In this document: positions 8,999 through 17,534 of the stretch, in pieces
How positions within the stretch are numbered: position 1 is the stretch's first letter
Layout of the letters: each line of letters begins with the position of its first letter
Assembly: GCF_003544835.1 (NCBI RefSeq)
Contig: NZ_CP032099.1
Coordinates: forward strand, 806,001-870,000
Reading direction: 5' to 3'
Source: Aliarcobacter skirrowii CCUG 10374
GTDB taxonomy: Bacteria > Campylobacterota > Campylobacteria > Campylobacterales > Arcobacteraceae
DNA length: 64,000 bases
Program-made: the position numbers and the translations under genes
Notes under the pieces: model-generated
Seen by the model: only the letters and a program-made list of their open reading frames with translations
What the model was told of the DNA's origin: nothing
Database searches by the model: none

Positions 8999-9487
8999 AT
9001 GATTTCAGATTTCTCGAAATTTGCAAGAACTAATAAGAGTTTGATAGTTTTTTCAAACTCTTTTGATCATGTTGAAGTTTTTAAAAAATTTTATAATGTT
9101 AGAGTAAAGCCAAATGAGTTTGGTTATTTGAAAATAAATGAAGATAAAATCTGTCTTTTACATGAAGATTTAAAGTGTGATTTAATAAATGGAAAAATAG
9201 ATGAGGCTATTAAGCAAAAACTTCTTGAGATATTTAAAACCGATTCAAGATATATTGTAACTTCAACAAAGTTTATAATATTTCCTAAAAAGTTTGGATT
9301 TAAAAGAGTTGCTAATAGAATTTTTAGAGATTTTATTATTCAAGGTGCTGGAGAGATCTTATTTGAGATTAGTGACGGTAAAGTTATTGTTAAATGTTTT
9401 GGAGAGGCAAAACCTTTAAATGTAAAATCAAGAGCAATTGATTCACTGATTATTCAAGATGAGTTAGAAGCTGAGTTTTGTGATTAA
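8999..9487 (+). CDS. Conserved hypothetical protein
   Basis: A 162-residue soluble protein with no signal peptide or membrane helix. It has mixed alpha/beta character, with a basic central part (KKFGFKRVANRIFRDF near residues 97-112) and beta-rich flanks. I do not recognise the family. The start is supported by AAGGA upstream, and the 13-base gap to the antiporter suggests co-transcription. It converges on, and overlaps by four bases, the small zinc-ribbon gene on the other strand. Confidence 0.6.
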   Translation: MISDFSKFARTNKSLIVFSNSFDHVEVFKKFYNVRVKPNEFGYLKINEDKICLLHEDLKCDLINGKIDEAIKQKLLEIFKTDSRYIVTSTKFIIFPKKFGFKRVANRIFRDFIIQGAGEILFEISDGKVIVKCFGEAKPLNVKSRAIDSLIIQDELEAEFCD

Positions 9488-9750
9488 AACTCATCTTCAT
9501 CATCAGCTTGACTATCAAAGCAGTAAATACACTCTTCATCAAAAAAAGAGTATTCATCATAAGTATAAAATCTCTCACAACTATCACACTTAAAACAGTC
9601 ATACTCTTTTGCTAAAACTTGCTCAAGTTCTTCCGCATCAAGATTGAATTTTAGTGCATAATCGTCAAAGATTTTATAAACATTTTTATTCCTATCATTC
9701 TTAAGCTCTTTGGCTAAATCTGCAAGATTATCAATATCTTCTATCTTCAT
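9484..9750 (-). CDS. Small acidic protein with a zinc-ribbon-like cysteine pattern
   Basis: An 88-residue protein. The N-terminal 50 residues are helical and charged; the C-terminal part has CFKCDSC and, about 20 residues later, CIYC, five cysteines with CxxC spacings that would suit a zinc ribbon. The tail is very acidic (DSQADDEDEF). The function is unknown. It is divergent from thiI across 83 bases. Confidence 0.6.
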   Translation of the reverse strand: MKIEDIDNLADLAKELKNDRNKNVYKIFDDYALKFNLDAEELEQVLAKEYDCFKCDSCERFYTYDEYSFFDEECIYCFDSQADDEDEF

Positions 9751-9798
9751 ATTCTTTACCTTATTCTAATGTGAAACCTGTATTATCTCAAAAAATGG

Positions 9799-9804
9799 TA
9801 TAAT
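9799..9804 (+). promoter_or_regulatory. -10 box of thiI
   Basis: TATAAT 30 bases upstream of the thiI ATG, in an A-rich context with no clear -35, which is typical of sigma-70 promoters in this phylum. Confidence 0.55.
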
Positions 9805-9833
9805 TAAACCTTAAAAATTTATGGGTAGAGATT

Positions 9834-11294
9834 ATGGAAGAACAAAATATAAAAACACAAAAATTTATTATCAAATATTTTACAGAAATTATGATAAAAG
9901 GCGATACTGCAAAAAGGCATATGATTCAACAACTTTATGTAAATTTACAAAGTATTTCAAGTCATATTAGTAAAGATATAAAAATTAAAAAATTTTTTGA
10001 CAAAATAGAGCTAGAGACACCAATTGAGTTTAGTGAAGAGTTAAAACAAAAACTTTTAAATACATCTGGAATACAGCAAGTTTTAGAAGCAATTACTATT
10101 GAAAATATGAATAGTTTAGATGATATAAAAGTTGAAGTAAACAAGCATATGGCAAATACAATTACAGATAAAACTTTTGTTGTAAGAGCAAAAAGAGTTG
10201 GTCAACAAAATTTTAAATCTATGCATATAGAGCAGACAGTTGGTGGATATATGTTGGCAAACAATCAAACAAAAGGTGTTAAGCTAAAAGATGCTGATGT
10301 TACAATAAAGCTTGAGTTAGAGCATAATAAACTTCATATAATTACTAAAAAGTATGAAGGAATGGGTGGTTTTCCAATAGGAACTCAAGGTGAAATTTTG
10401 AGTTTAATGTCAGGAGGATTTGATTCAACAGTTGCTTCATATTTATCAATAAAAAGAGGAGTAAAAACTCACTATATATTTTTTAATCTTGGTGGAGTTG
10501 CTCATGAAATTGGAGTTAAACAAGTTGCTTGGTATTTATGGAATAATTATGCAAGTTCTCATAGTGTAAATTTTATTACAATACCATTTGAAGATGTTGT
10601 TGGACAAATTTTTAAAGATATAAGCCCTTCATATATGGGAGTTATGTTAAAAAGGCTTATGGTTCAAGCTGCACAAGAAGTTGCAAAAAGTTTAAAAATA
10701 GATGCTTTATTAACAGGAGAGAGTGTTGCTCAAGTATCTAGTCAAACTTTAAGAAATCTAAGTTTAATTGATGATGTTAGTGATATTTTGATTTTAAGAC
10801 CACTTGCATTTATGTCAAAGCCTGATATTATAGAACTTGCAACAAAAATTGGTACAAAAAAGTTTGCTGAAGCTATGCCTGAGTATTGTGGTGTAATATC
10901 AAAACACCCTGTAACATCTGGAAGTTTTGAAAGAGTTAAAAAAGAGTCACAAAATTTTGATTATACTGTTTTAGATGAAGCTATTAAAAATGCAAAAGTT
11001 AAAAGAATATTTGAAGTTTTAGATGATGTTTGTGATATTGGTACTTTAGAAGTTGTAAATAGTGTTGAAAAAAATGATATTGTAATAGATATAAGACAAG
11101 ATGATAATAGTATAAAACTTGATTGTGAAGTTTTAAAAATACCATTTTATAGATTGAAAAATGAGTTTAAAAATTTGGATAAAAACAGAAACTATCTTTT
11201 ATATTGTGATAAAGGTGTTTTAAGTCAACTTCATGGACAATATTTAAAAGATGAAGCAGGATATACAAATATAAAAGTATATCGACCAAATTAA
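9834..11294 (+). CDS. thiI: tRNA uracil 4-sulfurtransferase ThiI
   Basis: A 486-residue enzyme for 4-thiouridine at tRNA position 8 and, where the pathway exists, sulfur transfer to the ThiS carrier for thiazole. Domains in order: NFLD/THUMP (about 1-170), PP-loop pyrophosphatase with SGGFDST at 193-199, and a C-terminal rhodanese domain from about 395 ending with LLYCDKG, Cys458 being the persulfide-carrying residue. A further cysteine in PEYCGVISKHP corresponds to the second redox cysteine. Length equals the long, rhodanese-containing form. A TATAAT lies 30 bases upstream. Confidence 0.93.
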   Translation: MEEQNIKTQKFIIKYFTEIMIKGDTAKRHMIQQLYVNLQSISSHISKDIKIKKFFDKIELETPIEFSEELKQKLLNTSGIQQVLEAITIENMNSLDDIKVEVNKHMANTITDKTFVVRAKRVGQQNFKSMHIEQTVGGYMLANNQTKGVKLKDADVTIKLELEHNKLHIITKKYEGMGGFPIGTQGEILSLMSGGFDSTVASYLSIKRGVKTHYIFFNLGGVAHEIGVKQVAWYLWNNYASSHSVNFITIPFEDVVGQIFKDISPSYMGVMLKRLMVQAAQEVAKSLKIDALLTGESVAQVSSQTLRNLSLIDDVSDILILRPLAFMSKPDIIELATKIGTKKFAEAMPEYCGVISKHPVTSGSFERVKKESQNFDYTVLDEAIKNAKVKRIFEVLDDVCDIGTLEVVNSVEKNDIVIDIRQDDNSIKLDCEVLKIPFYRLKNEFKNLDKNRNYLLYCDKGVLSQLHGQYLKDEAGYTNIKVYRPN

Positions 11295-11316
11295 ATTAAA
11301 AAAAGGTATAAGATTA

Positions 11317-12657
11317 ATGAAAAAAATAGTGTTAATATTGATTGTTGTTTTGGCTGTTTTGGCTACTTTCTCTTTTATAGTTAAAAGTAGTGTAAATAGT
11401 GAGATTAAATCTAAAGTAGAAGAGATAAGAGCTAGTGGTTTTGATGTAAGTTATAATGAGAGATTCTCTATTTTTAGTATAAAAGCAGATGGAGAAGTAA
11501 AGATTACTAATCCAAAAGAGGCTTTAAATTATATTGTTTTATTACAAGAGTATGAAGAGCAACGAGAGAATTTACAAAGAGTTTTTGAATCATTTGATGA
11601 ATATTTAATGTCACAGATTTTTGAAGGTATGGTTTATGAGTATGATTTAAACTTTTATTTATTGACTTCAGATCTTGATTTAAATATATATTTAACAAAA
11701 TTATCAACTATATTAATGCAAGAGTTAGATAAATCAAGACAAAAGCAGAAAGTTCAACTATTTATAGATATGTTAAAAAATAGAGATATTCATATCAATC
11801 TTGATGAGGATTTAAACTATAAACTTAAAGATATAAATCTTTCAAATGAAGATTTTGAATTTATTCTAAAAGGTGTAAATGGCTCAAAAAGTGATATGAA
11901 TATTGATTTATTTGAATTGACAACAACAAAAGCTGGTGTGAATATAAGATTAGAAAATATTGAAAGCAACTATAAAGAGAGTAGTAAAGATGAGATGATA
12001 TCTGATTTTAGTATAGAAAAAATCAATTTTTTTGCAGATAAATTTGATTTTAAAATAGATAAATTAAAAATCTCTTCTTTTTCAAAAGTTTTGCAAAACT
12101 TATTAAATAATAAAACTAATATCTCATTTGATAAATTTTATTTAAATAAAATAGACTATTACGAAGATGAGTTAAAAACAGAGCTTAACAATATAGATTT
12201 AAATTTTGATTTACAAAATTTCCCTTTTCAAGAGTATAAAGATTTTTTAAATGCCTATGCAACAATGAATATTGATATGCAAAGATTTTTTGAAAAAGCT
12301 CAAATACTTTTAGAAGCTATATCTGATTCAAAAAGTAATATTAAACTAAAGGCAGATTCAAAAGATTTTATCTTTCAAAATTTACCTATATTTAAAGAGT
12401 TAAAAATAGATGGAGATATTATTGTTAGTGAAAATTTAAATAATATGAATTTTTCAAATGCAAATGATATTTTTGAAAAACTATATTTTGAAATCAAAGT
12501 TGATAAAGAGTCTGTTAAAGAAGCTATTATTGATGGAAGAGTTAATAGACGAAATGAAATAGTTATTATAGAAACAGAGGATAAAAAATATAATCTATTT
12601 AAAATTGAGTTAAAAGAGGATGGTATTTTTGTTAATGATAGTTTTAAAATAAGATAA
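11317..12657 (+). CDS. Membrane-anchored periplasmic protein, paralogue of the next gene
   Basis: A 446-residue protein with one N-terminal membrane helix (residues 4-22) and a long periplasmic part. I do not assign a family with confidence; a weak likeness to the DUF945/YdgA type is possible. It is clearly paralogous to the gene at 12685: both open with a helix, then a segment of the form 'K-V-x-E-[IL]-x-x-x-G-F' and a GEVKI/GKIEI strand, and both end with an ELKEDG[IL][FY][VI]N motif. The two genes are separated by 27 bases. Repeated beta-strand-like segments suggest a bridge-like or lipoprotein-handling fold, but this is inference. Confidence 0.6.
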   Translation: MKKIVLILIVVLAVLATFSFIVKSSVNSEIKSKVEEIRASGFDVSYNERFSIFSIKADGEVKITNPKEALNYIVLLQEYEEQRENLQRVFESFDEYLMSQIFEGMVYEYDLNFYLLTSDLDLNIYLTKLSTILMQELDKSRQKQKVQLFIDMLKNRDIHINLDEDLNYKLKDINLSNEDFEFILKGVNGSKSDMNIDLFELTTTKAGVNIRLENIESNYKESSKDEMISDFSIEKINFFADKFDFKIDKLKISSFSKVLQNLLNNKTNISFDKFYLNKIDYYEDELKTELNNIDLNFDLQNFPFQEYKDFLNAYATMNIDMQRFFEKAQILLEAISDSKSNIKLKADSKDFIFQNLPIFKELKIDGDIIVSENLNNMNFSNANDIFEKLYFEIKVDKESVKEAIIDGRVNRRNEIVIIETEDKKYNLFKIELKEDGIFVNDSFKIR

Positions 12658-12684
12658 AAAAATTATAGATAAAAGGAGATATAT

Positions 12685-14613
12685 ATGAAAAAATTATCAA
12701 TTTATGTTGCTTTGATTTTTTTAGCTGTTGTTTTACTATTTTTTATAGTTAGAAACTCTATTGAAAATAGAGTAGATGCAAAAGTAAAAGAGTTGAATCA
12801 AAATGGTTTTTTTGTAAATATAAACAAAAATATTGGTTTTTTAAGTTTTGAAGCAAAAGGAAAAATTGAGATAGCTTATCCATATAAAGCTATGGTTTAT
12901 ACTATAAATCAAATGAGTGATGGAGAACTTAAGAAGCAGTTTCAAGACTATTTAGAGCTATTGCCAAAAGATGAGATTGATGTTTTTGTTGAGGGTTTAA
13001 CTTTTGATTATGATATTGTTTCAAACGGTTTTGGTACAAAATATGATTTAAATCTATATCTAACTAAACTTCCAATTAGATATATGCAACATCAAAACTA
13101 TTTTGGATTAGTAAATGCTCTTCCAACAAATATGATGCAGATGCTAAATAATAAAGAGATTAGAATAAATATAGACCAAGATGGAAATTTCAAACTTGAT
13201 GATTTGACGCTTACACTAAAAAATAGTGGTCTTTTAAATATTAGAGGTGTAAATGGAGATAAAAAAACTCTAAATATACCTCTATTTAAAGTTGAAAAAG
13301 CATATTATGGTGGATATATTGATGAGAGATTAATTATTGAAAATATGAATTTCTCATATTTTGAAAATAAAAAAAGTAGTAAAATAGACTCTAAAATATT
13401 TATAGAAAATTTTACTCACAAAAGATATGAAACTATTTTAGAGTTTAAAAATTTAAAACTTGACTCTTATTCAAAATATCTCAATGATGATTTACAAATA
13501 AAATCTGATTTATCTTTTGATACTTTAAGTAAAAAGAGATATAACTTTGATTTTACAAAAGTTTTAAACAACTATTTTGAGTTAAAAGATTCATCTTTTG
13601 TTGTAAAATTTGAAAATTTACCATATAAAGAGTATCTTGATTTTTCAGCTTCAACTTTAACAATTGATTATAATAAAGCTTTAGAGAAACAAGATGAGTT
13701 TTTTGATCTTCTTTCTCAATCTGATTTTATGATAAGTTTAGAGGGAAATTCAAATGATTTATCATTTATGAATGATAAATATTATGAAACATTAAAATTT
13801 GATGCGAAAATAAAGCCAACAAATTTTACAAATTTTTCAACTTTAAATGATATTTTCTCTATATTTAAAGTTGATTTAGAAATTGATAGTAAATCTGCAC
13901 AAAAATTTTCTCAAGCTATTTTTAAAGATTTTATACAAGAAGATATAGTTTTTGAAGATACAAATCAAGATAATATCAAGAAATTGGCTATTGAGTTGAA
14001 AGAGGATGGACTTTATATAAATGGTAATTTAGTAATTAAAGCAGATAAGTTAATAGTAAAAAATAGCTATAACTCAAATAATCAATATAATAGTTTAGGT
14101 CATCAGGACTATTTATATAATACAAGTTCAAAACTTTATCACACTTATGAACTTATCTCTCCTAATTTGTTAAGAGTAAATTTCAAATATAAAACATCTT
14201 TAAAAAATGATTTAAAAAATGGTGGAATAACTGTATCATTTCCACAAATTTTAGATAGCTCAAGAGTAAAAGCGATTAACTCAAAAACATTTAAAGATAT
14301 AAAAACATATCAAGCTGGTGATGATATTTTAGGAACTACTTTAAATACAAAAGATATAAAAGCACAATATCTTCAAATAGATGCTTTTGATGATAAATGG
14401 AGCAATATAGATGAAGAGAAAGAGTTTAGTGTGGATTTTGATATTAGTGGTTTAACTTTCAGTACTTTAGAGATAAATTTAAGAGCTTATTCAAACTCAA
14501 AAGATTTAAAAAGTGAGTTGGTACCAACAAAAACAGAGAGTTTTACAAAAGATCAACAAAACTACTATATAAAAATTGCTGATATTTATATTTATGATTT
14601 AATCACAAAATAG
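12685..14613 (+). CDS. Membrane-anchored periplasmic protein with an extra C-terminal domain
   Basis: A 642-residue paralogue of the preceding gene. Residues 5-22 form the anchor; residues about 25-460 align in order with the neighbour, up to IELKEDGLYINGNLVIKADK. Residues about 470-640 are an added, beta-rich domain with no counterpart next door. Preceded by AAGGAG. The pair looks like a tandem duplication followed by domain gain or loss. It ends at a strong 28-bp palindromic terminator shared with the convergent DUF3817 gene. Function unknown. Confidence 0.6.
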   Translation: MKKLSIYVALIFLAVVLLFFIVRNSIENRVDAKVKELNQNGFFVNINKNIGFLSFEAKGKIEIAYPYKAMVYTINQMSDGELKKQFQDYLELLPKDEIDVFVEGLTFDYDIVSNGFGTKYDLNLYLTKLPIRYMQHQNYFGLVNALPTNMMQMLNNKEIRINIDQDGNFKLDDLTLTLKNSGLLNIRGVNGDKKTLNIPLFKVEKAYYGGYIDERLIIENMNFSYFENKKSSKIDSKIFIENFTHKRYETILEFKNLKLDSYSKYLNDDLQIKSDLSFDTLSKKRYNFDFTKVLNNYFELKDSSFVVKFENLPYKEYLDFSASTLTIDYNKALEKQDEFFDLLSQSDFMISLEGNSNDLSFMNDKYYETLKFDAKIKPTNFTNFSTLNDIFSIFKVDLEIDSKSAQKFSQAIFKDFIQEDIVFEDTNQDNIKKLAIELKEDGLYINGNLVIKADKLIVKNSYNSNNQYNSLGHQDYLYNTSSKLYHTYELISPNLLRVNFKYKTSLKNDLKNGGITVSFPQILDSSRVKAINSKTFKDIKTYQAGDDILGTTLNTKDIKAQYLQIDAFDDKWSNIDEEKEFSVDFDISGLTFSTLEINLRAYSNSKDLKSELVPTKTESFTKDQQNYYIKIADIYIYDLITK

Positions 14614-14616
14614 AAT

Positions 14617-14644
14617 AAAGAATTGAGTTTAAACTCAATTCTTT
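14617..14644. terminator. Bidirectional intrinsic terminator
   Basis: A perfect 28-bp palindrome (AAAGAATTGAGTTT and its complement) directly after the 642-residue gene, with T-runs on one side and A-runs on the other. It lies between convergent genes and can stop transcription from both. Confidence 0.85.
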
Positions 14645-14931
14645 TTTAAGTTTTTTATATCTTTTTCTATCAAAATAAATAAAAATGGAATTAGTGAATA
14701 TATAAAAAGTTTTATACTAAAAAATAGCTTCCATCTTTTTTCAATCATAACTCTATATAAAGCCAAACAAAAAAGAATAAAAAATATTCCATGTAGCATT
14801 CCAAACACTTTTACAGCCATAGGTTCTGCAAAAAAATATTTTAAAGGCATTGCAAAAAAGACTAAAATAAGATATGAAATCCCTTCGATTATTGATATAG
14901 CTCTAAATTGAGCAAGTTTTGTTCTAAACAT
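14635..14931 (-). CDS. DUF3817 family small membrane protein
   Basis: A 98-residue integral membrane protein with three hydrophobic segments. The family features are an N-terminal FRAISIIEGISYLIL, then MPLKYFF, and VFGMLHGIFFILF. DUF3817 proteins are widespread small inner-membrane proteins of unknown function, sometimes fused to or near transporters. Its 3' end overlaps the bidirectional terminator. Confidence 0.8.
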   Translation of the reverse strand: MFRTKLAQFRAISIIEGISYLILVFFAMPLKYFFAEPMAVKVFGMLHGIFFILFCLALYRVMIEKRWKLFFSIKLFIYSLIPFLFILIEKDIKNLKKN

Positions 14932-14991
14932 TTTAACCCTTAAAAAAAATTTGAGGCTTATTATATAAAACTAAACTATATAAGAACTTAG

Positions 14992-15038
14992 AGATTTTTT
15001 AGTTATTTTTAAATATAGTACATCAAACTAAAAAATCT
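14992..15038 (+). promoter_or_regulatory. 13-bp inverted repeat upstream of an outer-membrane protein gene
   Basis: AGATTTTTTAGTT at 14992-15004 and its exact complement AACTAAAAAATCT at 15026-15038 flank a 21-base AT-rich centre, ending 10 bases before the ATG at 15049. It could be an operator across the promoter or a 5'-leader stem that would control access to the ribosome-binding site. Confidence 0.5.
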
Positions 15039-15048
15039 TAGGGAAAAA

Positions 15049-15537
15049 ATGAAACTATTTTTTAAACTATCACTTATTACAATCTTTTTAACTACTTTTT
15101 TAAAAGCTGACAAAGTAAACTCTTTTTATATTGGAACTTCAAATGCTAAAATCTTTAATGAAACTTATACAGAACTAGGGCTTGGTTTTGGTACAAGTGG
15201 ATATTTTGATTCAATTATTTTTGGTTTATATTATAATTTGAACTATGGAAATATAAGAGTTGAAAATAAAAGTAAAGAGGTATCAACATTTTCTACAGAT
15301 TTAAAACTAGGTTATGCTTTTTTAAATAGAGATTTCTCTATTTATGCTCTAGGAGCTGCTGCTTTCCAAAGTATTGGAAATATTGATGGTGCTGGTTTTG
15401 GATATGGTGGTGGAGCTGAGTATAAAATAGCAAAGAATTTTGCATTAAATTTTGAGTATAAAAAGTATGATATGGTTTCTAATAAAGAAGATTATGATTA
15501 TGAAAAATCAAATTTGTATTTGAAAATTATTTTTTAA
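15049..15537 (+). CDS. Outer-membrane beta-barrel protein
   Basis: A 162-residue exported protein: signal peptide at 1-20 (ending LKAD), then alternating strands typical of a small eight-stranded OmpA/OmpX-like barrel, with glycine-rich GFGYGGGAEYKI and a C-terminal strand ending in Phe (YLKIIF). It is paralogous to the gene at 29452: both have F-G-Y-G-x-G, the KKYDM motif and the same ending. The pair brackets the CRISPR-Cas locus. Its promoter lacks the GACA-N5-TGTC motif that its paralogue has, and carries a 13-bp inverted repeat instead. Confidence 0.75.
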   Translation: MKLFFKLSLITIFLTTFLKADKVNSFYIGTSNAKIFNETYTELGLGFGTSGYFDSIIFGLYYNLNYGNIRVENKSKEVSTFSTDLKLGYAFLNRDFSIYALGAAAFQSIGNIDGAGFGYGGGAEYKIAKNFALNFEYKKYDMVSNKEDYDYEKSNLYLKIIF

Positions 15538-15549
15538 ATAATAAAAAAC

Positions 15550-15580
15550 GACAATTTCTGTCAAAAAATCAGTATAGAAT
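15550..15580 (+). promoter_or_regulatory. Operator and -10 box of the type III CRISPR operon
   Basis: GACAATTTCTGTC at 15550-15562 is an inverted repeat (GACA-N5-TGTC), followed after exactly 12 bases by TAGAAT (15575-15580). The first gene, csx20, begins 25 bases later. One of five identical arrangements in the island. Confidence 0.75.
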
Positions 15581-15605
15581 TAATTAAATTTATTAAGGAT
15601 TATTT

Positions 15606-15989
15606 ATGAATAAAATGTTTTTGCTATTTTCTCATACTTTAACAAAAAATCAAAAGGATGATGCCATGAAAAGTTTTGGCATAGAAGAGTTTATATATCT
15701 TCCAAAAGAGTTACAAGAGCTTTTTAGTAATGTACCTAATGATTTAAAAAAGTTGAGTGAATATTTAACTCCAATAAAACTTTTTTTAAAACAGTACTCA
15801 AAAGAAGGAGATTTTGTTTTGATTCAAGGAGATTTTGGTGCAACTTATATTTTAGTAAATTTTGCAAAAAGTTTGAAACTAAAAGCAGTATATTCAACTA
15901 CAAAAAGAGTTACACAAGAGTTTGAAGAAGATGGAAAGATTATAAAAAAATCAATATTTGAGCATGAAAGGTTTAGAGATTATGAATAA
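15606..15989 (+). CDS. csx20: CRISPR-associated protein Csx20
   Basis: A 127-residue protein matching the Csx20 family end to end: MFLLFSHTLTKNQ at the start, then LPKELQELFSNVP, and the conserved core GDFVLIQGDFGATYILVNFA followed by YSTTKR. Csx20 proteins are type III accessory factors with a Rossmann-like fold, proposed to be ring nucleases that degrade cyclic oligoadenylate and so switch the response off. That role fits the presence of a Cas10 with an intact cyclase motif and a CARF-HEPN effector in this operon. It is the first gene after the motif-bearing promoter, and its stop overlaps the next start. Confidence 0.82.
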   Translation: MNKMFLLFSHTLTKNQKDDAMKSFGIEEFIYLPKELQELFSNVPNDLKKLSEYLTPIKLFLKQYSKEGDFVLIQGDFGATYILVNFAKSLKLKAVYSTTKRVTQEFEEDGKIIKKSIFEHERFRDYE

Positions 15990-16404
15990 AAATTGTATAA
16001 AAGAGCTTTTAAATAAGGAGTATTTTGTGTATATAGTTTTTAAATTTTTAACTATTACAACAATAGTACTTGCTATATATTTTTTATTAAATATAGAGTC
16101 TATAGGAAATTTATATTTTGTTATATCTTTATTTGTAGTTAATATCTTTTTGACTATTACTACAAGTAGATTAAAAACTCCAAAATTAGCAAAGTGCTTG
16201 TATAAAACTCCTATTTATATAAACATTTTTGTTGGTTTATTTATCTATCTTGGACTTGGACTTTTTGTAATATCAGCATCAACAGGTTTTGTGCATATAA
16301 ATATTGTTTATTTTAGTGTAGCTTTGTTTATTTTTGGAGTTTCTATATATTTTTATATTTGCAAGAGAAATAAAATTTTTGAAAAAAAGGATAGTGATGT
16401 TTGA
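15982..16404 (+). CDS. Four-helix membrane protein in the type III CRISPR operon
   Basis: A 140-residue protein with four predicted membrane helices (roughly residues 17-37, 44-62, 78-103 and 108-130), short loops and a basic end. The ATG at 15982 overlaps the csx20 stop (ATGAATAA) and is preferred over upstream TTG/ATG codons inside csx20 because AAGG lies close before it. I recognise no family. The position between csx20 and cas6, with overlaps on both sides, implies a role tied to the type III response, perhaps as a membrane effector. That role is inference. Confidence 0.65.
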   Translation: MNKNCIKELLNKEYFVYIVFKFLTITTIVLAIYFLLNIESIGNLYFVISLFVVNIFLTITTSRLKTPKLAKCLYKTPIYINIFVGLFIYLGLGLFVISASTGFVHINIVYFSVALFIFGVSIYFYICKRNKIFEKKDSDV

Positions 16405-16762
16405 TTATATATTTAAACTAATTACAGATGCTACAGTTTGGTTTACTTTTTTTACTATGTTATTAATGATTTTTAATACATATAGATTAATAAAAAGAAT
16501 GAATAAAATAGATATCTATTTTAATGATATAAAACTACCAATTCCAATATTAAGAAAAGAGTGTACAAGAGGTGAAATTCAAGGTGTTTTGGGAGTTTTT
16601 ACAAAAGATATGCAAAGATATAATATTGAATTTATGGGAACTATAGAGTATTTAAATAGACTTACAGATGTTCAAAATAATAAATCAAATAAATTGGTAA
16701 TAAACATAAGCGAAAAAGAGTTGGAGCAGTTTAAAGATGAACTATACAAAACTAACAATTAA
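16397..16762 (+). CDS. Single-pass membrane protein in the type III CRISPR operon
   Basis: A 121-residue protein: one helix at about residues 8-29 (FKLITDATVWFTFFTMLLMI), then a basic stretch YRLIKRMNKI and a soluble, presumably cytoplasmic domain of about 85 residues containing RKECTRGEIQGVLG. The ATG at 16397 overlaps the preceding stop; its own end overlaps the cas6 start by 26 bases. No known domain was recognised. With the preceding gene it could form a two-subunit membrane device responding to the Cas10 signal. Confidence 0.62.
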   Translation: MFDYIFKLITDATVWFTFFTMLLMIFNTYRLIKRMNKIDIYFNDIKLPIPILRKECTRGEIQGVLGVFTKDMQRYNIEFMGTIEYLNRLTDVQNNKSNKLVINISEKELEQFKDELYKTNN

Positions 16763-17534
16763 GATAAACAGCACTGACAAACCACCATACTTTATGGGCT
16801 CTCAGCTTCGTGGAGCTTTTGGTTATGCTTTGAAAAATATAGAAAAAAATGTTGAAAACTCTTTGTACAGTAAATTTTTTGAAAAGAAAAATGAGATACA
16901 TCAATATAGATTTGATATAAGATTGGGTTTACAATTTTATGAATTTTCATTCTATCTTTTTGATGACTCTTGTGATGAAATTTTTATAGTAATAAGTGCT
17001 TTTTATGAGATGCTTACAAATATTGGTTTGGGAAAAGAGAATAAAATCTATAAAGATTTTGAGATATATTTAAATGATAATATTATTTATCAAAATGGAA
17101 ATTTAAAAGAGATTACAGACTATATAAAAACTTTTAATCAAGCTAAAAAGTATAAAGATGAGATAATTCTAACTTTAGTAACTCCACTTCGTATAAAAAA
17201 AGATGGAAAATTTGTAATAGATGATAATTTGGAGTTTGAGTCAATTTTAAAATCAATATATCGAAGAAGTTTAGCTATAAAAAATAGTGAATTTGAGAAA
17301 ATACCATTTAAACCAAGATATAAAATTAAATCAAAGGATATATATTTTAATGATTTAAAAAGATTTAGTAATTTACAAAATAGTAGTATGAATTTAGGAG
17401 GTCTTATGGGAGAATTTTGGATAAGTAATTTAGATGAAAAAAGTTATCAACTTTTGAAGCTTGGAGAGCTAATTGGAGTTGGAAAACAGACAGTTTTTGG
17501 GCTTGGAAAAATAACTATAAAAGGAGTGAAATAG
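16737..17534 (+). CDS. cas6: CRISPR pre-crRNA endoribonuclease Cas6
   Basis: A 265-residue RAMP-fold protein. The N-terminal ferredoxin-like half starts with KLTIKINSTDKPPYFMGSQLRGAFG; the C-terminal half carries the Cas6 glycine-rich loop GVGKQTVFGLGKI at 247-259. It cuts pre-crRNA inside the repeat, expected just before the final eight nucleotides ATTGAAAC that become the crRNA handle. No other Cas6 is visible in the window, so it must process both plain and insert-bearing repeats of the adjacent array. Catalytic residues vary in this family and are not assigned. Confidence 0.78.
   Translation: MNYTKLTIKINSTDKPPYFMGSQLRGAFGYALKNIEKNVENSLYSKFFEKKNEIHQYRFDIRLGLQFYEFSFYLFDDSCDEIFIVISAFYEMLTNIGLGKENKIYKDFEIYLNDNIIYQNGNLKEITDYIKTFNQAKKYKDEIILTLVTPLRIKKDGKFVIDDNLEFESILKSIYRRSLAIKNSEFEKIPFKPRYKIKSKDIYFNDLKRFSNLQNSSMNLGGLMGEFWISNLDEKSYQLLKLGELIGVGKQTVFGLGKITIKGVK

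Noticed and set aside
15958-15981. An upstream TTG/ATG start for the four-helix membrane protein
   Set aside because: The extension lies inside csx20 and has no ribosome site; the ATG at 15982 gives the usual overlap with the preceding stop.
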